DNA of 64,000 nucleotides from Pseudomonas cedrina subsp. cedrina (GCF_001983175.1 NZ_MNPW01000009.1:231297-295296), one strand, 5' to 3'. Shown: positions 1-8,401, numbered from the stretch's first letter. The notes: generated by a model from the sequence alone, not told the origin. A program made the numbers and translations.

Positions 1-1
1 G

Positions 2-196
2 GGCAGGCCGCTGACACCGGCAGAGCTTGAGATCCTGCGCTGGGCCTCGGAAGGCAAGACGGTCTGGGAGATCAGCCAGATACGCGCCACGTCCGAAGCC
101 ACGGTAAAATTCCACCTGCGCAATATCTACTGCAAATTGGAGGTCACCAATCGCGTGCAGGCAATGAACGAAGCGGCGCGTCAGGGCCTTTATTGA
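2..196 (+). CDS. LuxR-family transcriptional regulator, C-terminal HTH part (5' truncated by window edge)
   Basis: The visible 64 residues are a typical LuxR/FixJ C-terminal DNA-binding domain. They start with the LTPAELEILRW helix, continue with the GKT-x-WEIS turn and the recognition helix SEATVKFHLRNIYCKL, and end with NRVQAMNEAARQGLY before TGA at 194-196. The NR-x-QA signature near the end is usual for quorum-sensing-type LuxR proteins, so this may be a LuxR solo or the partner of a luxI gene upstream. The N-terminal ligand domain lies outside the window, so the signal cannot be named. The gene ends at a strong hairpin shared with the convergent DUF3509 gene. I am confident of the domain and unsure of the subfamily. 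Confidence 0.85.
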   Translation, partial: GRPLTPAELEILRWASEGKTVWEISQIRATSEATVKFHLRNIYCKLEVTNRVQAMNEAARQGLY

Positions 197-204
197 AAGC
201 ACGA

Positions 205-242
205 AAAAGGGCCGCGACACTCAACGGTGTCGCGGCCCTTTT
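205..242. terminator. Bidirectional intrinsic terminator
   Basis: A perfect 16-bp stem (205-220 with 227-242) closes a 6-nt loop. It has an A-run on the left and a T-run on the right, so it can terminate both the luxR-type gene from the left and the minus-strand DUF3509 gene from the right. Confidence 0.9.
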
Positions 243-256
243 CGGTGTTGCAGGTG

Positions 257-535
257 TTAAGCCGAATGGTATGTCGGCAGGGCAAAGCGGTTCTGGCTTT
301 GCAGCATCGAAATTTGCGGCAGATCGCTGGCTTGTTCAGCCAGGTCGCGGCGAATGGCGCTGATAACCCAAGTCAGCTGATCGGCAGTGTGCAACTGCTG
401 GTAAGAGATCGAGCGCTTAACCTGTTTGCCCTCGCTGTTACGCAGGGTCAACAGGATGCCGCCGTCAGGGCGTGGCTGGGTAGTGACGTCGTAGTTGGAG
501 AATACTGAGGCGAATTTATCTTGGATCAGGCTCAT
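257..535 (-). CDS. DUF3509 domain protein
   Basis: A small acidic protein of 92 aa beginning MSLIQDKFASVFSNYDV. Its length and sequence fit the DUF3509 family, a Pseudomonas-restricted family without known function. The open frame extends upstream to 631, but I place the start at 535 because a GGAG motif sits 9 nt upstream of this ATG and the upstream residues do not look like family sequence. No signal peptide or membrane segment is visible. It is monocistronic, convergent with the LuxR-type gene, and ends just before the shared hairpin. The upstream DNA is AT-rich compared with the neighbourhood. Confidence 0.8.
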   Translation of the reverse strand: MSLIQDKFASVFSNYDVTTQPRPDGGILLTLRNSEGKQVKRSISYQQLHTADQLTWVISAIRRDLAEQASDLPQISMLQSQNRFALPTYHSA

Positions 536-888
536 GTCTATCAGCTCCATTGGCTCAAGTTGGCAAGCATGGAGTGATAGGTGCAGTGATTGTGCCAGCT
601 TGTGATTTATAAAAATTACCTTATAAATCAAGAGTTTAAAAAATTATCGGATTTTCGATTTCGTGCAATTTGCATGAAGGGCCATCATGCATCCTGCATT
701 TTGCGTTGTTCGTCCTGGCTGGACGGTCGCGCGCTTACTGCTAAAGACTGTCTTTTCGTCGCTAAATTCCCTCCGGCGGCGGTCGCTCATCGGGATACAA
801 AACTTTTCAAATCCCGCGTGTACAGCTGAAGAGGGGCTGACGTACTTTCCTGCAAGGTTTTAAGAAGAATAAGAAAAAGGACGTTCCC
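536..888. promoter_or_regulatory. Divergent intergenic region between DUF3509 and acyl-CoA synthetase genes
   Basis: About 350 bp separate the two divergent genes. The left part, about 590-690, is clearly AT-rich and probably holds the DUF3509 promoter. A purine-rich ribosome binding site (AAAGGA, 876-881) lies 7 nt before the fadD-like ATG. No convincing sigma-70 boxes, operators or small genes could be assigned. Confidence 0.4.
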
Positions 889-2715
889 ATGAACCGCTCG
901 CCAAACGACATGATCACCTGGAGCAAGATGCTGCGTAAGGTGCCTGCCATTGTGCGCGCCCTGCCGCGCGTCGTGCGCGGCATGCGTGCCGCCACTGTCA
1001 CCGATCCCCGGCAGCCCTGCGGCCTGGGCTGGCATTTCGAGCAGGCGGCCTTGCGTAACCCGGATGGCACGGCGTTGTTGTACGCCGACCGCGTGCTCAG
1101 CTACAACGAAGTGAACCAACACGCCAACCGTATCGCCCATCACCTGCAGGCCCAGGGCATTTGCAAGGGTGACGTGGTGGCGATGTTTGTCGAGAACCGT
1201 CCCGAATTGCTGCTGAACGTGCTGGCCGTGGCCAAGCTGGGCGGCGTCTGCGCCATGCTCAATACGGCCCAAACCCAGGCGGCACTGGTGCACAGCTTGA
1301 AGCTGGTGAGCCCGGTGGCGATTGTGGTAGGGGAGGAATTGGTGGCCGCCTATGAAGCGGTGCGTAGCCAGGTGGCGCTCGAGGCGCAACGCACCTGGTT
1401 TGTCGCCGAGCAACAGGGCAGTGCGTTGCCCGAAGGTTACATCGACCTGATGGCCGCCAGCGTCGAAAGCCCGGCGGACAACCCGGCCAGCACCGCGCAG
1501 GTGTTCTTCAACGACCCTTGCTTCTATATCTACACCTCCGGCACCACGGGCTTGCCCAAGGCCGGCGTCATGAAACACGGTCGCTGGACCAAGACCGCTG
1601 TCAGCTTCGGCAACATCGCCCTGGACATGGGCCCGGATGACGTCCTCTATTGCACGCTGCCGCTGTACCACGCCACCGGCCTGTGTGTGTGCTGGGGCTC
1701 GGCAATTGTCGGGGCGTCGGGGTTTGCCATCCGCCGAAAATTCAGTGCCAGCCAGTTCTGGGACGATGCCCGCAGGTTCAAGGCGACCACCCTCGGCTAC
1801 GTCGGTGAGTTGTGCCGTTACCTGCTCGACCAGCCCACCAGTACGAACGACCGTGACAACCGCGTGACCAAGATGGTCGGTAATGGCCTGCGTCCTGGCG
1901 TGTGGGCGCAGTTCAAGCAACGCTATGGCGTGGATCATGTCTGCGAGCTGTACGCCGCCAGCGACGGCAATATCGGTTTTACCAACGTACTCAATTTCGA
2001 CAACACCATCGGCTTTTGCCTGCAGCGTTGGGCGCTGGTCGACTACGCCCATGACAGCGGCGAACCGCTGCGTGGCAACGATGGCTTCATGCACAAGGTG
2101 CACACCGGCGGGCAGGGTTTGTTGTTGGCCCGGATCGATGAAAAATCACCCTTTGATGGCTACACCGACCCCGAAAAGAACCGCCAGGTGATCCTCGCCG
2201 ACGTGTTCGAGAAGGGCGATCGCTACTTCAATACCGGCGATCTGGTGCGCAGCATCGGCTTCGGCCATGCGCAATTTGTCGACCGCCTGGGCGATACCTA
2301 CCGCTGGAAGGGCGAAAACGTCTCCACTACCGAAGTAGAGAACGTCCTGCTGCAACATCCGCAAATTGCCGAAGTCGTGGCCTATGGCGTGGAAATCGAC
2401 AACACCAACGGCCGTGCCGGCATGGTCGCCATCACCCCGAGCGAGTCCCTGGCCGCCCTGGACATGCGCGAGCTGCTGCAGTTCGCCCATGGCCAGCTGC
2501 CTCACTATGCGGTGCCGTTGTTCCTGCGGATCAAAGTGAAGATGGAAACCACTGGCACCTTCAAATACCAGAAGGTGCGGCTCAAGGAAGAGGCGTTCGA
2601 CCCGGACAAGGCGGGCGATGATCCGGTCTACGCCTGGCTGCCGGGTTCGGACTGCTATGTGCCCGTGACGGGGCAATTGCTCGCGCAGATTCAAGGCGGG
2701 CAGTTGCGCTATTGA
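889..2715 (+). CDS. Long-chain acyl-CoA synthetase (AMP-forming, FadD/FATP-like)
   Basis: A 608-aa member of the ANL adenylate-forming superfamily. The ATP/AMP-binding P-loop YTSGTTGLPKAG lies near residues 214-225. The downstream YAASDGN and YFNTGD motifs and a C-terminal lid domain with the hinge region DRLGDTYRWKGENVS are all present. The overall look (N-terminal FEQAALRNPDGTAL, conserved RWKGENV) fits the long/very-long-chain acyl-CoA synthetases related to eukaryotic FATPs rather than classical FadD. It would activate free fatty acids to CoA thioesters for degradation or lipid remodelling, in the cytosol or at the inner membrane. The start is supported by AAAGGA 7 nt upstream. It stands alone. 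Chain-length preference cannot be read from sequence. Confidence 0.85.
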   Translation: MNRSPNDMITWSKMLRKVPAIVRALPRVVRGMRAATVTDPRQPCGLGWHFEQAALRNPDGTALLYADRVLSYNEVNQHANRIAHHLQAQGICKGDVVAMFVENRPELLLNVLAVAKLGGVCAMLNTAQTQAALVHSLKLVSPVAIVVGEELVAAYEAVRSQVALEAQRTWFVAEQQGSALPEGYIDLMAASVESPADNPASTAQVFFNDPCFYIYTSGTTGLPKAGVMKHGRWTKTAVSFGNIALDMGPDDVLYCTLPLYHATGLCVCWGSAIVGASGFAIRRKFSASQFWDDARRFKATTLGYVGELCRYLLDQPTSTNDRDNRVTKMVGNGLRPGVWAQFKQRYGVDHVCELYAASDGNIGFTNVLNFDNTIGFCLQRWALVDYAHDSGEPLRGNDGFMHKVHTGGQGLLLARIDEKSPFDGYTDPEKNRQVILADVFEKGDRYFNTGDLVRSIGFGHAQFVDRLGDTYRWKGENVSTTEVENVLLQHPQIAEVVAYGVEIDNTNGRAGMVAITPSESLAALDMRELLQFAHGQLPHYAVPLFLRIKVKMETTGTFKYQKVRLKEEAFDPDKAGDDPVYAWLPGSDCYVPVTGQLLAQIQGGQLRY

Positions 2716-2810
2716 TTCTGCCTATGGCGGTTTTTCACAAAAAAACCATGACAGGTGGGAACTCCCTCGCGACACTGGCGCCTATCCAGTACTTGCACAA
2801 GGAGCCTCAC

Positions 2811-3326
2811 ATGTCAGACCAAGCCAAACAAATGACCGATGACGAAGCCGCCGAATTTGCCGAGCAGGTCTTCGACGTGGCCCGCAAAGGCGACGCTGCC
2901 ATGCTTGCCGCACTGCTGGCGAAGGGTTTGCCGGCCAATTTTCGCAACCATAACGGCGACACCCTGCTGATGCTCGCGGCCTACCACGGCCATGTCGAGG
3001 CGGTGAAAGTGCTGCTGGAGTTCAAGGCCGACCCGCTGATTGCCAACGACAAGAACCAGTTGCCCATCGCCGGCGCGGCGTTCAAGGGCAACCTGCCGGT
3101 GGTCAAGGCGCTGATCGAAGGCGGCACGCCGATCGAAGCCGCGTCCTCCGATGGCCGCACCGCATTGATGATGGCGGCGATGTTCAACCGCGTGGAGATG
3201 GTCGATTACCTGCTCGGCCAGGGCGCCAACCCCAAGGCTACCGATGCCCAGGGCGCCACTGCATTGGCGGCGGCGCAGACCATGGGCGCAGTGGATACGG
3301 CGGCGCGGTTGCAGAAACTGGTGTAG
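2811..3326 (+). CDS. Ankyrin-repeat protein
   Basis: 171 aa. An N-terminal acidic helix (MSDQAKQMTDDEAAEFAEQ) is followed by about four ankyrin repeats with recognisable DTLLMLAAYHGHVEAVKVLL, NQLPIAGAAFKGNLPVVKAL and RTALMMAAMFNRVEMVDYLL units. The start at 2811 is preferred over an upstream in-frame ATG because AAGGAG lies 6 nt before it. No signal peptide is seen in this frame, so the protein is probably cytosolic. Ankyrin proteins of this size in Pseudomonas often accompany catalase (AnkB type), but no catalase is nearby. The next gene follows after 42 bp and may be co-transcribed. The binding partner is unknown. Confidence 0.85.
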   Translation: MSDQAKQMTDDEAAEFAEQVFDVARKGDAAMLAALLAKGLPANFRNHNGDTLLMLAAYHGHVEAVKVLLEFKADPLIANDKNQLPIAGAAFKGNLPVVKALIEGGTPIEAASSDGRTALMMAAMFNRVEMVDYLLGQGANPKATDAQGATALAAAQTMGAVDTAARLQKLV

Positions 3327-3368
3327 GCTACGCGCCCTTAAAAACCCGCCCGCCACAGGACCACGCCC

Positions 3369-3899
3369 ATGAAAACCGCCCTCGTCGAACTCATCAGCAA
3401 AATCAGCGCCGGCGTCATGGGCGATGACGAAGTGGCGCGTATCGCCGATGAAGCGGCGCAGGCCTATGCGGATCCTGCGGCGTTCCTGGCGGCCAACCCG
3501 GACATCAACTACGACGACACCTTCCCGATTGCGCTGGGCGAATGGATCGTGGTTGGCAGCCTGCCGGACACCGTGCTGTTCCAGGCCGACACCTACGGCG
3601 ATCTGTTCGCGCAGATCGTCGCGTCGTTCGGGCCGGGTGTCGCGTTCAACCTCAAGCCCAAGCAATTGGCCAAGACCGACCCCCTCACCGCACTGAACCG
3701 CATCCAGATCCAGATGAGCGCCCTCAGCGCGCAAGACGGCGGCTACGTGCTGCTCGACTTCAGCCAACCGCTGGATGACGAGATCCAGGCTGTGCTGGTC
3801 TATGGCAACGACGTGCCGCGCGTGCTGGCGTTGTGCGCCGAAGTCGGCATCAAGGGCGAGCCGTCCCTGGAAGCGCTGAAGATCGCCGTCCACGTCTGA
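3369..3899 (+). CDS. Conserved hypothetical protein
   Basis: 176 aa, acidic, with no signal peptide or transmembrane segment. I do not recognise a characterised family. The sequence has an ordered look (DINYDDTFPIALGEWIVVG, then a long amphipathic C-terminal part ending KIAVHV) and good third-position GC, so it is a real gene. It begins 42 bp after the ankyrin gene with an AGGA motif upstream, which suggests a two-gene unit. It may be a partner of the ankyrin protein, but only from position. Confidence 0.6.
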   Translation: MKTALVELISKISAGVMGDDEVARIADEAAQAYADPAAFLAANPDINYDDTFPIALGEWIVVGSLPDTVLFQADTYGDLFAQIVASFGPGVAFNLKPKQLAKTDPLTALNRIQIQMSALSAQDGGYVLLDFSQPLDDEIQAVLVYGNDVPRVLALCAEVGIKGEPSLEALKIAVHV

Positions 3900-3966
3900 A
3901 ATAATACGGAACCCCTGCCAGGGCTGACTATCCTACAAGTGCATGCCCTCACTTAGGAGCGACACC

Positions 3967-4158
3967 ATGGGTTCCACTTTTAATGGCTTGGTCGGGCTGA
4001 TCATCCTGGCGCTGGATATCTGGGCGATCATCAACGTCTTCAAAAGCGGCGCGAGCACAGGCGCCAAGGTGCTCTGGATCCTGCTGATCCTGCTGCTGCC
4101 GGTGCTGGGCTTGATCATCTGGGCGATTGCCGGGCCGCGGGGCAACGTGCGGATCTGA
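3967..4158 (+). CDS. Small membrane protein with PLDc_N domain
   Basis: 63 aa with two hydrophobic helices (about residues 7-26 and 36-56) separated by a short FKSGASTGAK loop, then a GPRGNVRI tail. This matches the PLDc_N type, the membrane N-terminus of cardiolipin synthases, occurring here as a free-standing short protein. The ATG at 3967 has AGGAG 7 nt upstream and is preferred over the in-frame ATG at 3943. Its role is unknown and it lacks any phospholipase D catalytic part. The gene is followed by two hairpins that probably end transcription. Confidence 0.75.
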   Translation: MGSTFNGLVGLIILALDIWAIINVFKSGASTGAKVLWILLILLLPVLGLIIWAIAGPRGNVRI

Positions 4159-4160
4159 TT

Positions 4161-4216
4161 GCACTTCACTTTGAAGTGCGCTGAATAAATGTGGGAGCGG
4201 GCTTGCTCCCACATTT
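4161..4216. repeat. Hairpin plus single REP palindrome
   Basis: Two adjacent palindromes follow the PLDc_N gene. The first has an 8-bp stem (4161-4168 with 4172-4179). The second has a 12-bp stem (4187-4198 with 4205-4216) of the GTGGGAGCGGGCTTGCTCCC type, a REP sequence common in fluorescent pseudomonads. It probably also acts as a transcription end. The remaining 286 bp up to 4502 hold the promoter region of the next gene; nothing else specific is seen there. Confidence 0.8.
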
Positions 4217-4502
4217 GTTTTAGGTGCGGTTTGAAATTTGTATCGAAATATTCGCTGCACGGAATTTTCACACAGCATTTCGGACAATTCCCTTCGCTTC
4301 GCTTCCCTGTAGGACGCCTCTGTCACTTGCCGGGGAAAAGCGTGAAAAGCACGGTTTTTCCTCAGTAATCAATAGCGTTGATGGCATTGATCGGGCACCA
4401 TTTGCGCCAACGCGCTAGCCCCCCGTTCCTACACGCTTGGGCGTGGGCAGGATGCCGCTGCAATATTTCGCAACTTAAACTTCCAATGGGTCCTAAAACG
4501 AC

Positions 4503-6590
4503 ATGGCAAACCCGGATGCCCTGAATCAGCAGCGTGCTTCAAATCGCCTGCTGCAACCGACCGTCAAATCCCATCTGGCGTACACGCTGCTTTGCGCGCT
4601 GGTCATGATGGTGATGTTTTCCCTGCTGCGCCTGGCGCTGCTGGTCTACAACCGCGAAATGATCCTCGATACGCCGGCCTCGACCTTCCTTGAAGCGTTC
4701 GGCAACGGCCTGCGCCTGGACTTGCGCCTGGTGGTGTACCTGGTCATTCCGTTGCTGCTGGCACTGTTCAGCGTACGGGCGATGGCCGCCCGCGGGTTCT
4801 TCCGTTTGTGGTTGACCGTTGTGTCCAGCATCGCGCTGTTCCTGGGCTTGATGGAAATGGACTTCTACCGCGAATTCCACCAGCGCCTCAACGGCCTGGT
4901 ATTCCAGTACGTGAAGGAAGACCCGAAAACCGTGATGAGCATGCTCTGGTACGGTTTCCCGGTGGTGCGCTATCTGCTGGCCTGGGCCGTGGGCACGCTG
5001 CTCCTGAGCATCGCGTTCAAGGGCGCCGACCGTGCGACGCGCCCACGCGGCCCGTTCAGCGGTGGCAGCATCGGCACGCGCCCGGTGGCACCGTGGTACA
5101 TGCGTAGCGCGGTGTTCGTGGTGTGCCTGTTGATCGCCGTGGTCGCCGCGCGTGGCACCCTGCGCCAGGGCCCGCCGCTGCGTTGGGGTGATGTCTACAC
5201 CACCGATTCGAACTTCGCCAACCAGCTGGGCCTCAACGGCACCTTGTCGTTGGTCGGCGCGGCCAAGGCACGTTTCTCCGAGCACCGCGACAACACCTGG
5301 AAAGCCACGCTGGAACAACCGCTGGCGACCCAGACCGTGCGTGACATGCTGGTATTGCCGACGGAAAAACTGGTCGATACCGACACCGCCGCCGTGCGCC
5401 GCGAGTTCACGCCACCGGCAGAGAAAACCCTGCCGATCAAAAACGTCGTCGTGATCCTGATGGAAAGCTTTGCCGGGCACTCGGTGGGCGCCCTCGGTCG
5501 CCCGGGAAACATCACGCCGTACTTCGACAAACTGTCCAAGGAAGGCCTGCTGTTCGACCGTTTCTTTTCCAACGGCACCCACACGCACCAAGGGATGTTC
5601 GCCACCATGGCGTGTTTCCCGAACCTGCCGGCGTTCGAATACCTGATGCAGACGCCGGAAGGCAGCCACAAGCTGTCGGGCCTGCCGCAGTTGCTCAGCG
5701 CACGCAAGTTTGACGATGTGTATGTCTACAACGGCGACTTCGCCTGGGACAACCAGTCCGGGTTCTTCAGCAACCAGGGCATGACCAACTTCATCGGTCG
5801 CAACGACTTCGTCGACCCGGTGTTCTCCGACCCGACGTGGGGCGTTTCGGACCAGGACATGTTCAACCGTGGCCTGCAGGAGCTCAAGGCCCGTGAAGGC
5901 GGCAAACCGTTCTACGCCTTGCTGCAAACCCTGTCCAACCACACGCCGTATGCCTTGCCGACGCCATTGCCGGTAGAGAAGGTCACGGGCCGTGGCAGCC
6001 TGGACGAGCATTTGACCGCGATGCGCTATTCCGACTGGGCCCTGGGCCAGTTCTTTGAAAAGGCCCGCAAGGAGCCGTATTTCAAGGAAACCCTGTTCGT
6101 GATCGTCGGCGACCACGGCTTTGGCAACGAGCAGCAGATCACCGAGATGGACCTGGGCCGCTTCAACGTACCGATGTTGATGATCGCACCAGGCATGCAA
6201 GAGAAGTTCGGCGAGCGTGACCACACCGTCGGCACCCAGATCGACATCGTACCGACCATCATGGGCCGCCTGGGTGGCGAAACCCTGCACCAGTGCTGGG
6301 GCCGCGACCTGCTGAACCTGCCGGAAGGCGACAAGGGTTTTGGTGTGATCAAGCCGTCGGGCAGCGATCAGACGGTGGCGTTGGTCACCGGCGATCGCAT
6401 CCTGGTATTGCCCAAGGAAATGCCGCCCAAGCTTTGGCAATACGAGCTGGGTGCCAATCCGAGCGGCAAGGTGATTGCGGAGTCGCCGGACGAAGGTGCA
6501 CTAAGACAGAAGCTTGAGTCGTTCCTGCAAACAGCGACCAAGAGCTTGTTGGATAACACCGCCGGCGTGGTTGACGGCAAGCCGGACTAA
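4503..6590 (+). CDS. LTA synthase-like membrane sulfatase / phosphoglycerol transferase
   Basis: 695 aa. The N-terminus has about five transmembrane helices (roughly residues 25-48, 72-92, 98-118, 150-172, 198-216). A large periplasmic alkaline-phosphatase/sulfatase domain follows. Metal-site features are visible: VVVILMESFAG (Glu321), a probable catalytic Thr in GTHTHQG (359-361) and the GDHGFG motif (Asp537, His538). These proteins transfer phosphoglycerol or phosphoethanolamine-like groups from membrane lipids to envelope glycans. In Gram-negatives the relatives include OpgB-type enzymes and uncharacterised LtaS homologues, so the true substrate here is open. The gene is single, with a strong terminator just downstream. 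Confidence 0.85.
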   Translation: MANPDALNQQRASNRLLQPTVKSHLAYTLLCALVMMVMFSLLRLALLVYNREMILDTPASTFLEAFGNGLRLDLRLVVYLVIPLLLALFSVRAMAARGFFRLWLTVVSSIALFLGLMEMDFYREFHQRLNGLVFQYVKEDPKTVMSMLWYGFPVVRYLLAWAVGTLLLSIAFKGADRATRPRGPFSGGSIGTRPVAPWYMRSAVFVVCLLIAVVAARGTLRQGPPLRWGDVYTTDSNFANQLGLNGTLSLVGAAKARFSEHRDNTWKATLEQPLATQTVRDMLVLPTEKLVDTDTAAVRREFTPPAEKTLPIKNVVVILMESFAGHSVGALGRPGNITPYFDKLSKEGLLFDRFFSNGTHTHQGMFATMACFPNLPAFEYLMQTPEGSHKLSGLPQLLSARKFDDVYVYNGDFAWDNQSGFFSNQGMTNFIGRNDFVDPVFSDPTWGVSDQDMFNRGLQELKAREGGKPFYALLQTLSNHTPYALPTPLPVEKVTGRGSLDEHLTAMRYSDWALGQFFEKARKEPYFKETLFVIVGDHGFGNEQQITEMDLGRFNVPMLMIAPGMQEKFGERDHTVGTQIDIVPTIMGRLGGETLHQCWGRDLLNLPEGDKGFGVIKPSGSDQTVALVTGDRILVLPKEMPPKLWQYELGANPSGKVIAESPDEGALRQKLESFLQTATKSLLDNTAGVVDGKPD

Positions 6591-6602
6591 TTGACCGGCA
6601 AT

Positions 6603-6634
6603 AAAAAAGAGGCCTTTTTCAAGGCCTCTTTTTT
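6603..6634 (+). terminator. Intrinsic terminator of the LTA synthase-like gene
   Basis: A 14-bp stem (6603-6616 with 6621-6634) with a TTTC loop and a long T-run lies 12 nt after the stop codon. The A-run on the left arm would also allow termination on the other strand. Confidence 0.92.
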
Positions 6635-6646
6635 TTGCTCTTTTTA

Positions 6647-6748
6647 CTGTAGGAGCGAGCTTGCTCGCGAAGAACTCGCCGGCACCGCATTTATCCAGCC
6701 TGAACGCGTTATCGTTGACGTTTTTCGCGAGCAAGCTCGCTCCTACAG
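6647..6748. repeat. REPIN: inverted pair of REP sequences
   Basis: Two long arms (6647-6671 and 6724-6748) are exact or near-exact reverse complements of the form TGTAGGAGCGAGCTTGCTCG, separated by about 50 bp. This is the usual REP doublet mobilised by RAYT transposases in Pseudomonas. No RAYT gene is in this window. Confidence 0.85.
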
Positions 6749-6758
6749 AGGGCGGCGT

Positions 6759-6911
6759 TTATATCTTGCCGAGCAACAACAACACCAGCAGTACCACCAA
6801 CACGACACCCAGAATACCCGACGGGCCATAACCCCAGTTACGCGAGTGTGGGAATACTGGCAGACCACCGACCAGCAGGAGGATCAAGATAATGATCAGG
6901 ATGAGGCTCAT
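6759..6911 (-). CDS. DUF3309-type small membrane protein
   Basis: 50 aa, too short for a routine ORF cutoff but convincing. It reads MSLILIIILILLLVGGLP, then VFPHSRNWGYGPSG, then a second very hydrophobic stretch ending LLLLGKI. The central PHSRNWGYGPSG motif flanked by two hydrophobic helices is the hallmark of DUF3309. AAGGAAG stands 6-12 nt upstream of the ATG. It is expected to be an inner-membrane hairpin protein. Function is unknown; relatives are often described as small stress-associated proteins, but nothing here shows regulation. Confidence 0.85.
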   Translation of the reverse strand: MSLILIIILILLLVGGLPVFPHSRNWGYGPSGILGVVLVVLLVLLLLGKI

Positions 6912-7240
6912 GGTTTTTCTTCCTTATTGGCTTTCTGCAAAGACCGGTTTATTCAGCAATAGGCCCGACAGCTTGAACGGACGCCTTAACAACTCCGACT
7001 CATGCGCTTCACGAAAAATTCAGTATTTTTTTAAAGCATTTCGCGCACTTGCCTATTTCTTTTAATACGTTCGCAAATACGCCTCGTTAGTTGAAAAAAA
7101 GTGAACTTAGGCTATACGCAACGCTGCAACCCGGCCGACGGTTTGCCAGGGGCATTCATCACTCTGATGGTGGATGGGGTCAGTAACAACCTTCGCTACA
7201 CTGGCGTTCACTTCCTCCGTGAACCACAAGGCTACTTCCT
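6912..7240. promoter_or_regulatory. Divergent intergenic region DUF3309 / short-chain dehydrogenase
   Basis: About 330 bp with an AT-rich core (about 7010-7110) that probably carries promoters for both flanking genes. No clear operator, riboswitch or small ORF was found. The dehydrogenase start at 7241 lacks a strong Shine-Dalgarno sequence; a weak purine stretch lies upstream. Confidence 0.35.
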
Positions 7241-8056
7241 ATGCAAAATCGCATGATGATCACTGGCGCCGGGTCCGGCCTGGGTCGCGAAATCGCTCTG
7301 CGCTGGGCCCGCGAAGGCTGGCAGCTGGCCTTGTCGGACGTCAGCGAGCCTGGCCTGCAGGAAACCCTCAAGCAGGTGCGCGAGGCGGGCGGCGATGGTT
7401 TTACCCAACGCTGCGATGTGCGTGACTACAGCCAGCTCACGGCGTTTGCCCAGGCCTGCGAGGAGAAACTGGGTGGCATTGATGTGATCGTCAACAATGC
7501 CGGGGTGGCCTCGGGTGGGTTTTTCGCCGAACTGTCCCTGGAAGACTGGGACTGGCAAATTGCAATCAACTTGATGGGTGTCGTCAAAGGGTGCAAGGCA
7601 TTCCTGCCGCTGCTGGAAAAGAGCAAGGGACGCATCATCAACATCGCGTCCATGGCCGCGCTGATGCAGGGGCCCGCCATGAGCAACTACAACGTGGCCA
7701 AGGCCGGTGTGGTGGCGCTCTCGGAAAGCCTGCTGGTGGAACTCAAGCAGCAGGAAGTCGGTGTGCACGTGGTCTGCCCATCGTTCTTCCAGACCAACTT
7801 GCTGGACTCCTTCCGTGGGCCGACCCCGGCGATGAAGGCTCAGGTGGGTAAGTTGCTGGAGAGTTCGCCGATCACGGCGGCGCAGATTGCCGATTACATT
7901 TACCAGCGCGTCGCAGCGGGCGAGTTCATGATCCTGCCTCACGAGCAAGGGCGCATGGCCTGGGCCCTGAAACAGAAGAACCCGCAGTTGCTGTATGACG
8001 AGATGACCACCATGGCCGACAAGATGCGCGCCAAGGCGCAGGCGGTCAAGGGCTGA
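7241..8056 (+). CDS. Short-chain dehydrogenase/reductase (SDR)
   Basis: 271 aa, classical SDR. The Rossmann motif TGAGSGLG lies at residues 8-15, VNNAG near 86-90 and the catalytic set is Ser137-Tyr150-Lys154 (YNVAK). An Asp at the end of the second strand (LSDVSEPG) suggests NAD preference. Substrate cannot be read from the sequence; similar Pseudomonas genes are annotated as general SDR oxidoreductases. It is monocistronic and followed by a possible weak terminator hairpin at 8072-8107. Confidence 0.85.
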   Translation: MQNRMMITGAGSGLGREIALRWAREGWQLALSDVSEPGLQETLKQVREAGGDGFTQRCDVRDYSQLTAFAQACEEKLGGIDVIVNNAGVASGGFFAELSLEDWDWQIAINLMGVVKGCKAFLPLLEKSKGRIINIASMAALMQGPAMSNYNVAKAGVVALSESLLVELKQQEVGVHVVCPSFFQTNLLDSFRGPTPAMKAQVGKLLESSPITAAQIADYIYQRVAAGEFMILPHEQGRMAWALKQKNPQLLYDEMTTMADKMRAKAQAVKG

Positions 8057-8071
8057 TCAGGTAGTAGTCTG

Positions 8072-8107
8072 TCAGGCAAGTTACCTGGGTATGTAGGTGG
8101 TGCCTGA
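8072..8107 (+). terminator. Possible weak terminator after the SDR gene
   Basis: Inverted repeat TCAGGCA (8072-8078) / TGCCTGA (8101-8107) with an inner ACCT/AGGT pairing, followed by a short T-run. The stem is interrupted, so termination is uncertain. Confidence 0.4.
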
Positions 8108-8183
8108 TTTTGCTGCAAGCCATTGATGACTCCACAGCCAGCGCGCATGGTCCAGGTTCTGTTATTCCAAAAGGACAACCGCC

Positions 8184-8381
8184 ATGCTGGTCTTAAGCCG
8201 CACTGTAGGCGAAGCCATCGCCATCGGCGATGACATTGCCGTACACATCCTCGAGTTGAACGGTACCCAGGTGAAAATAGGCGTTGAAGCGCCGGCCGGG
8301 GTTCAGGTTCATCGCGCCGAGGTGTACCAGAAAATCCTCGAACGCCAAGCCGTGGAACTCCACGCGGCGCCCACCCCATAA
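8184..8381 (+). CDS. CsrA/RsmA-family post-transcriptional regulator (paralogue)
   Basis: 65 aa. It has the CsrA fold signature: MLVLSR start, GEAIAIGDDI, QVKIGVEAP and VHRAEVYQKI. Known RNA-contact residues Leu4, Arg6 and Arg44 are present, while position 7 is Thr and position 31 is Lys, where the main RsmA and RsmE proteins usually have basic or Arg residues. It therefore looks like an additional paralogue rather than RsmA or RsmE themselves. CsrA proteins bind GGA motifs in mRNA leaders and block or stabilise translation. Its own ribosome binding site (AAAAGGAC) contains a GGA, allowing autoregulation, though this is only possible. It stands alone, followed by a large REPIN. Confidence 0.88.
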   Translation: MLVLSRTVGEAIAIGDDIAVHILELNGTQVKIGVEAPAGVQVHRAEVYQKILERQAVELHAAPTP

Positions 8382-8401
8382 CAGGCCTCCACGCAAATCT
8401 C

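Noticed and set aside
787..2103. Long open frame of 438 codons on the minus strand opposite the acyl-CoA synthetase
   Set aside because: It is a high-GC shadow of a well-supported gene, has no family-like sequence and no ribosome binding site.
4539..6440. 633-codon open frame opposite the LTA synthase-like gene
   Set aside because: Composition (Gln/His/Arg/Val-rich) is typical of an antisense shadow; the plus-strand gene has clear motifs.
6647..6748. CRISPR or insertion-sequence terminal repeats
   Set aside because: Arms are a single inverted REP pair without regular direct repeats, spacers or transposase; the REPIN explanation is sufficient.
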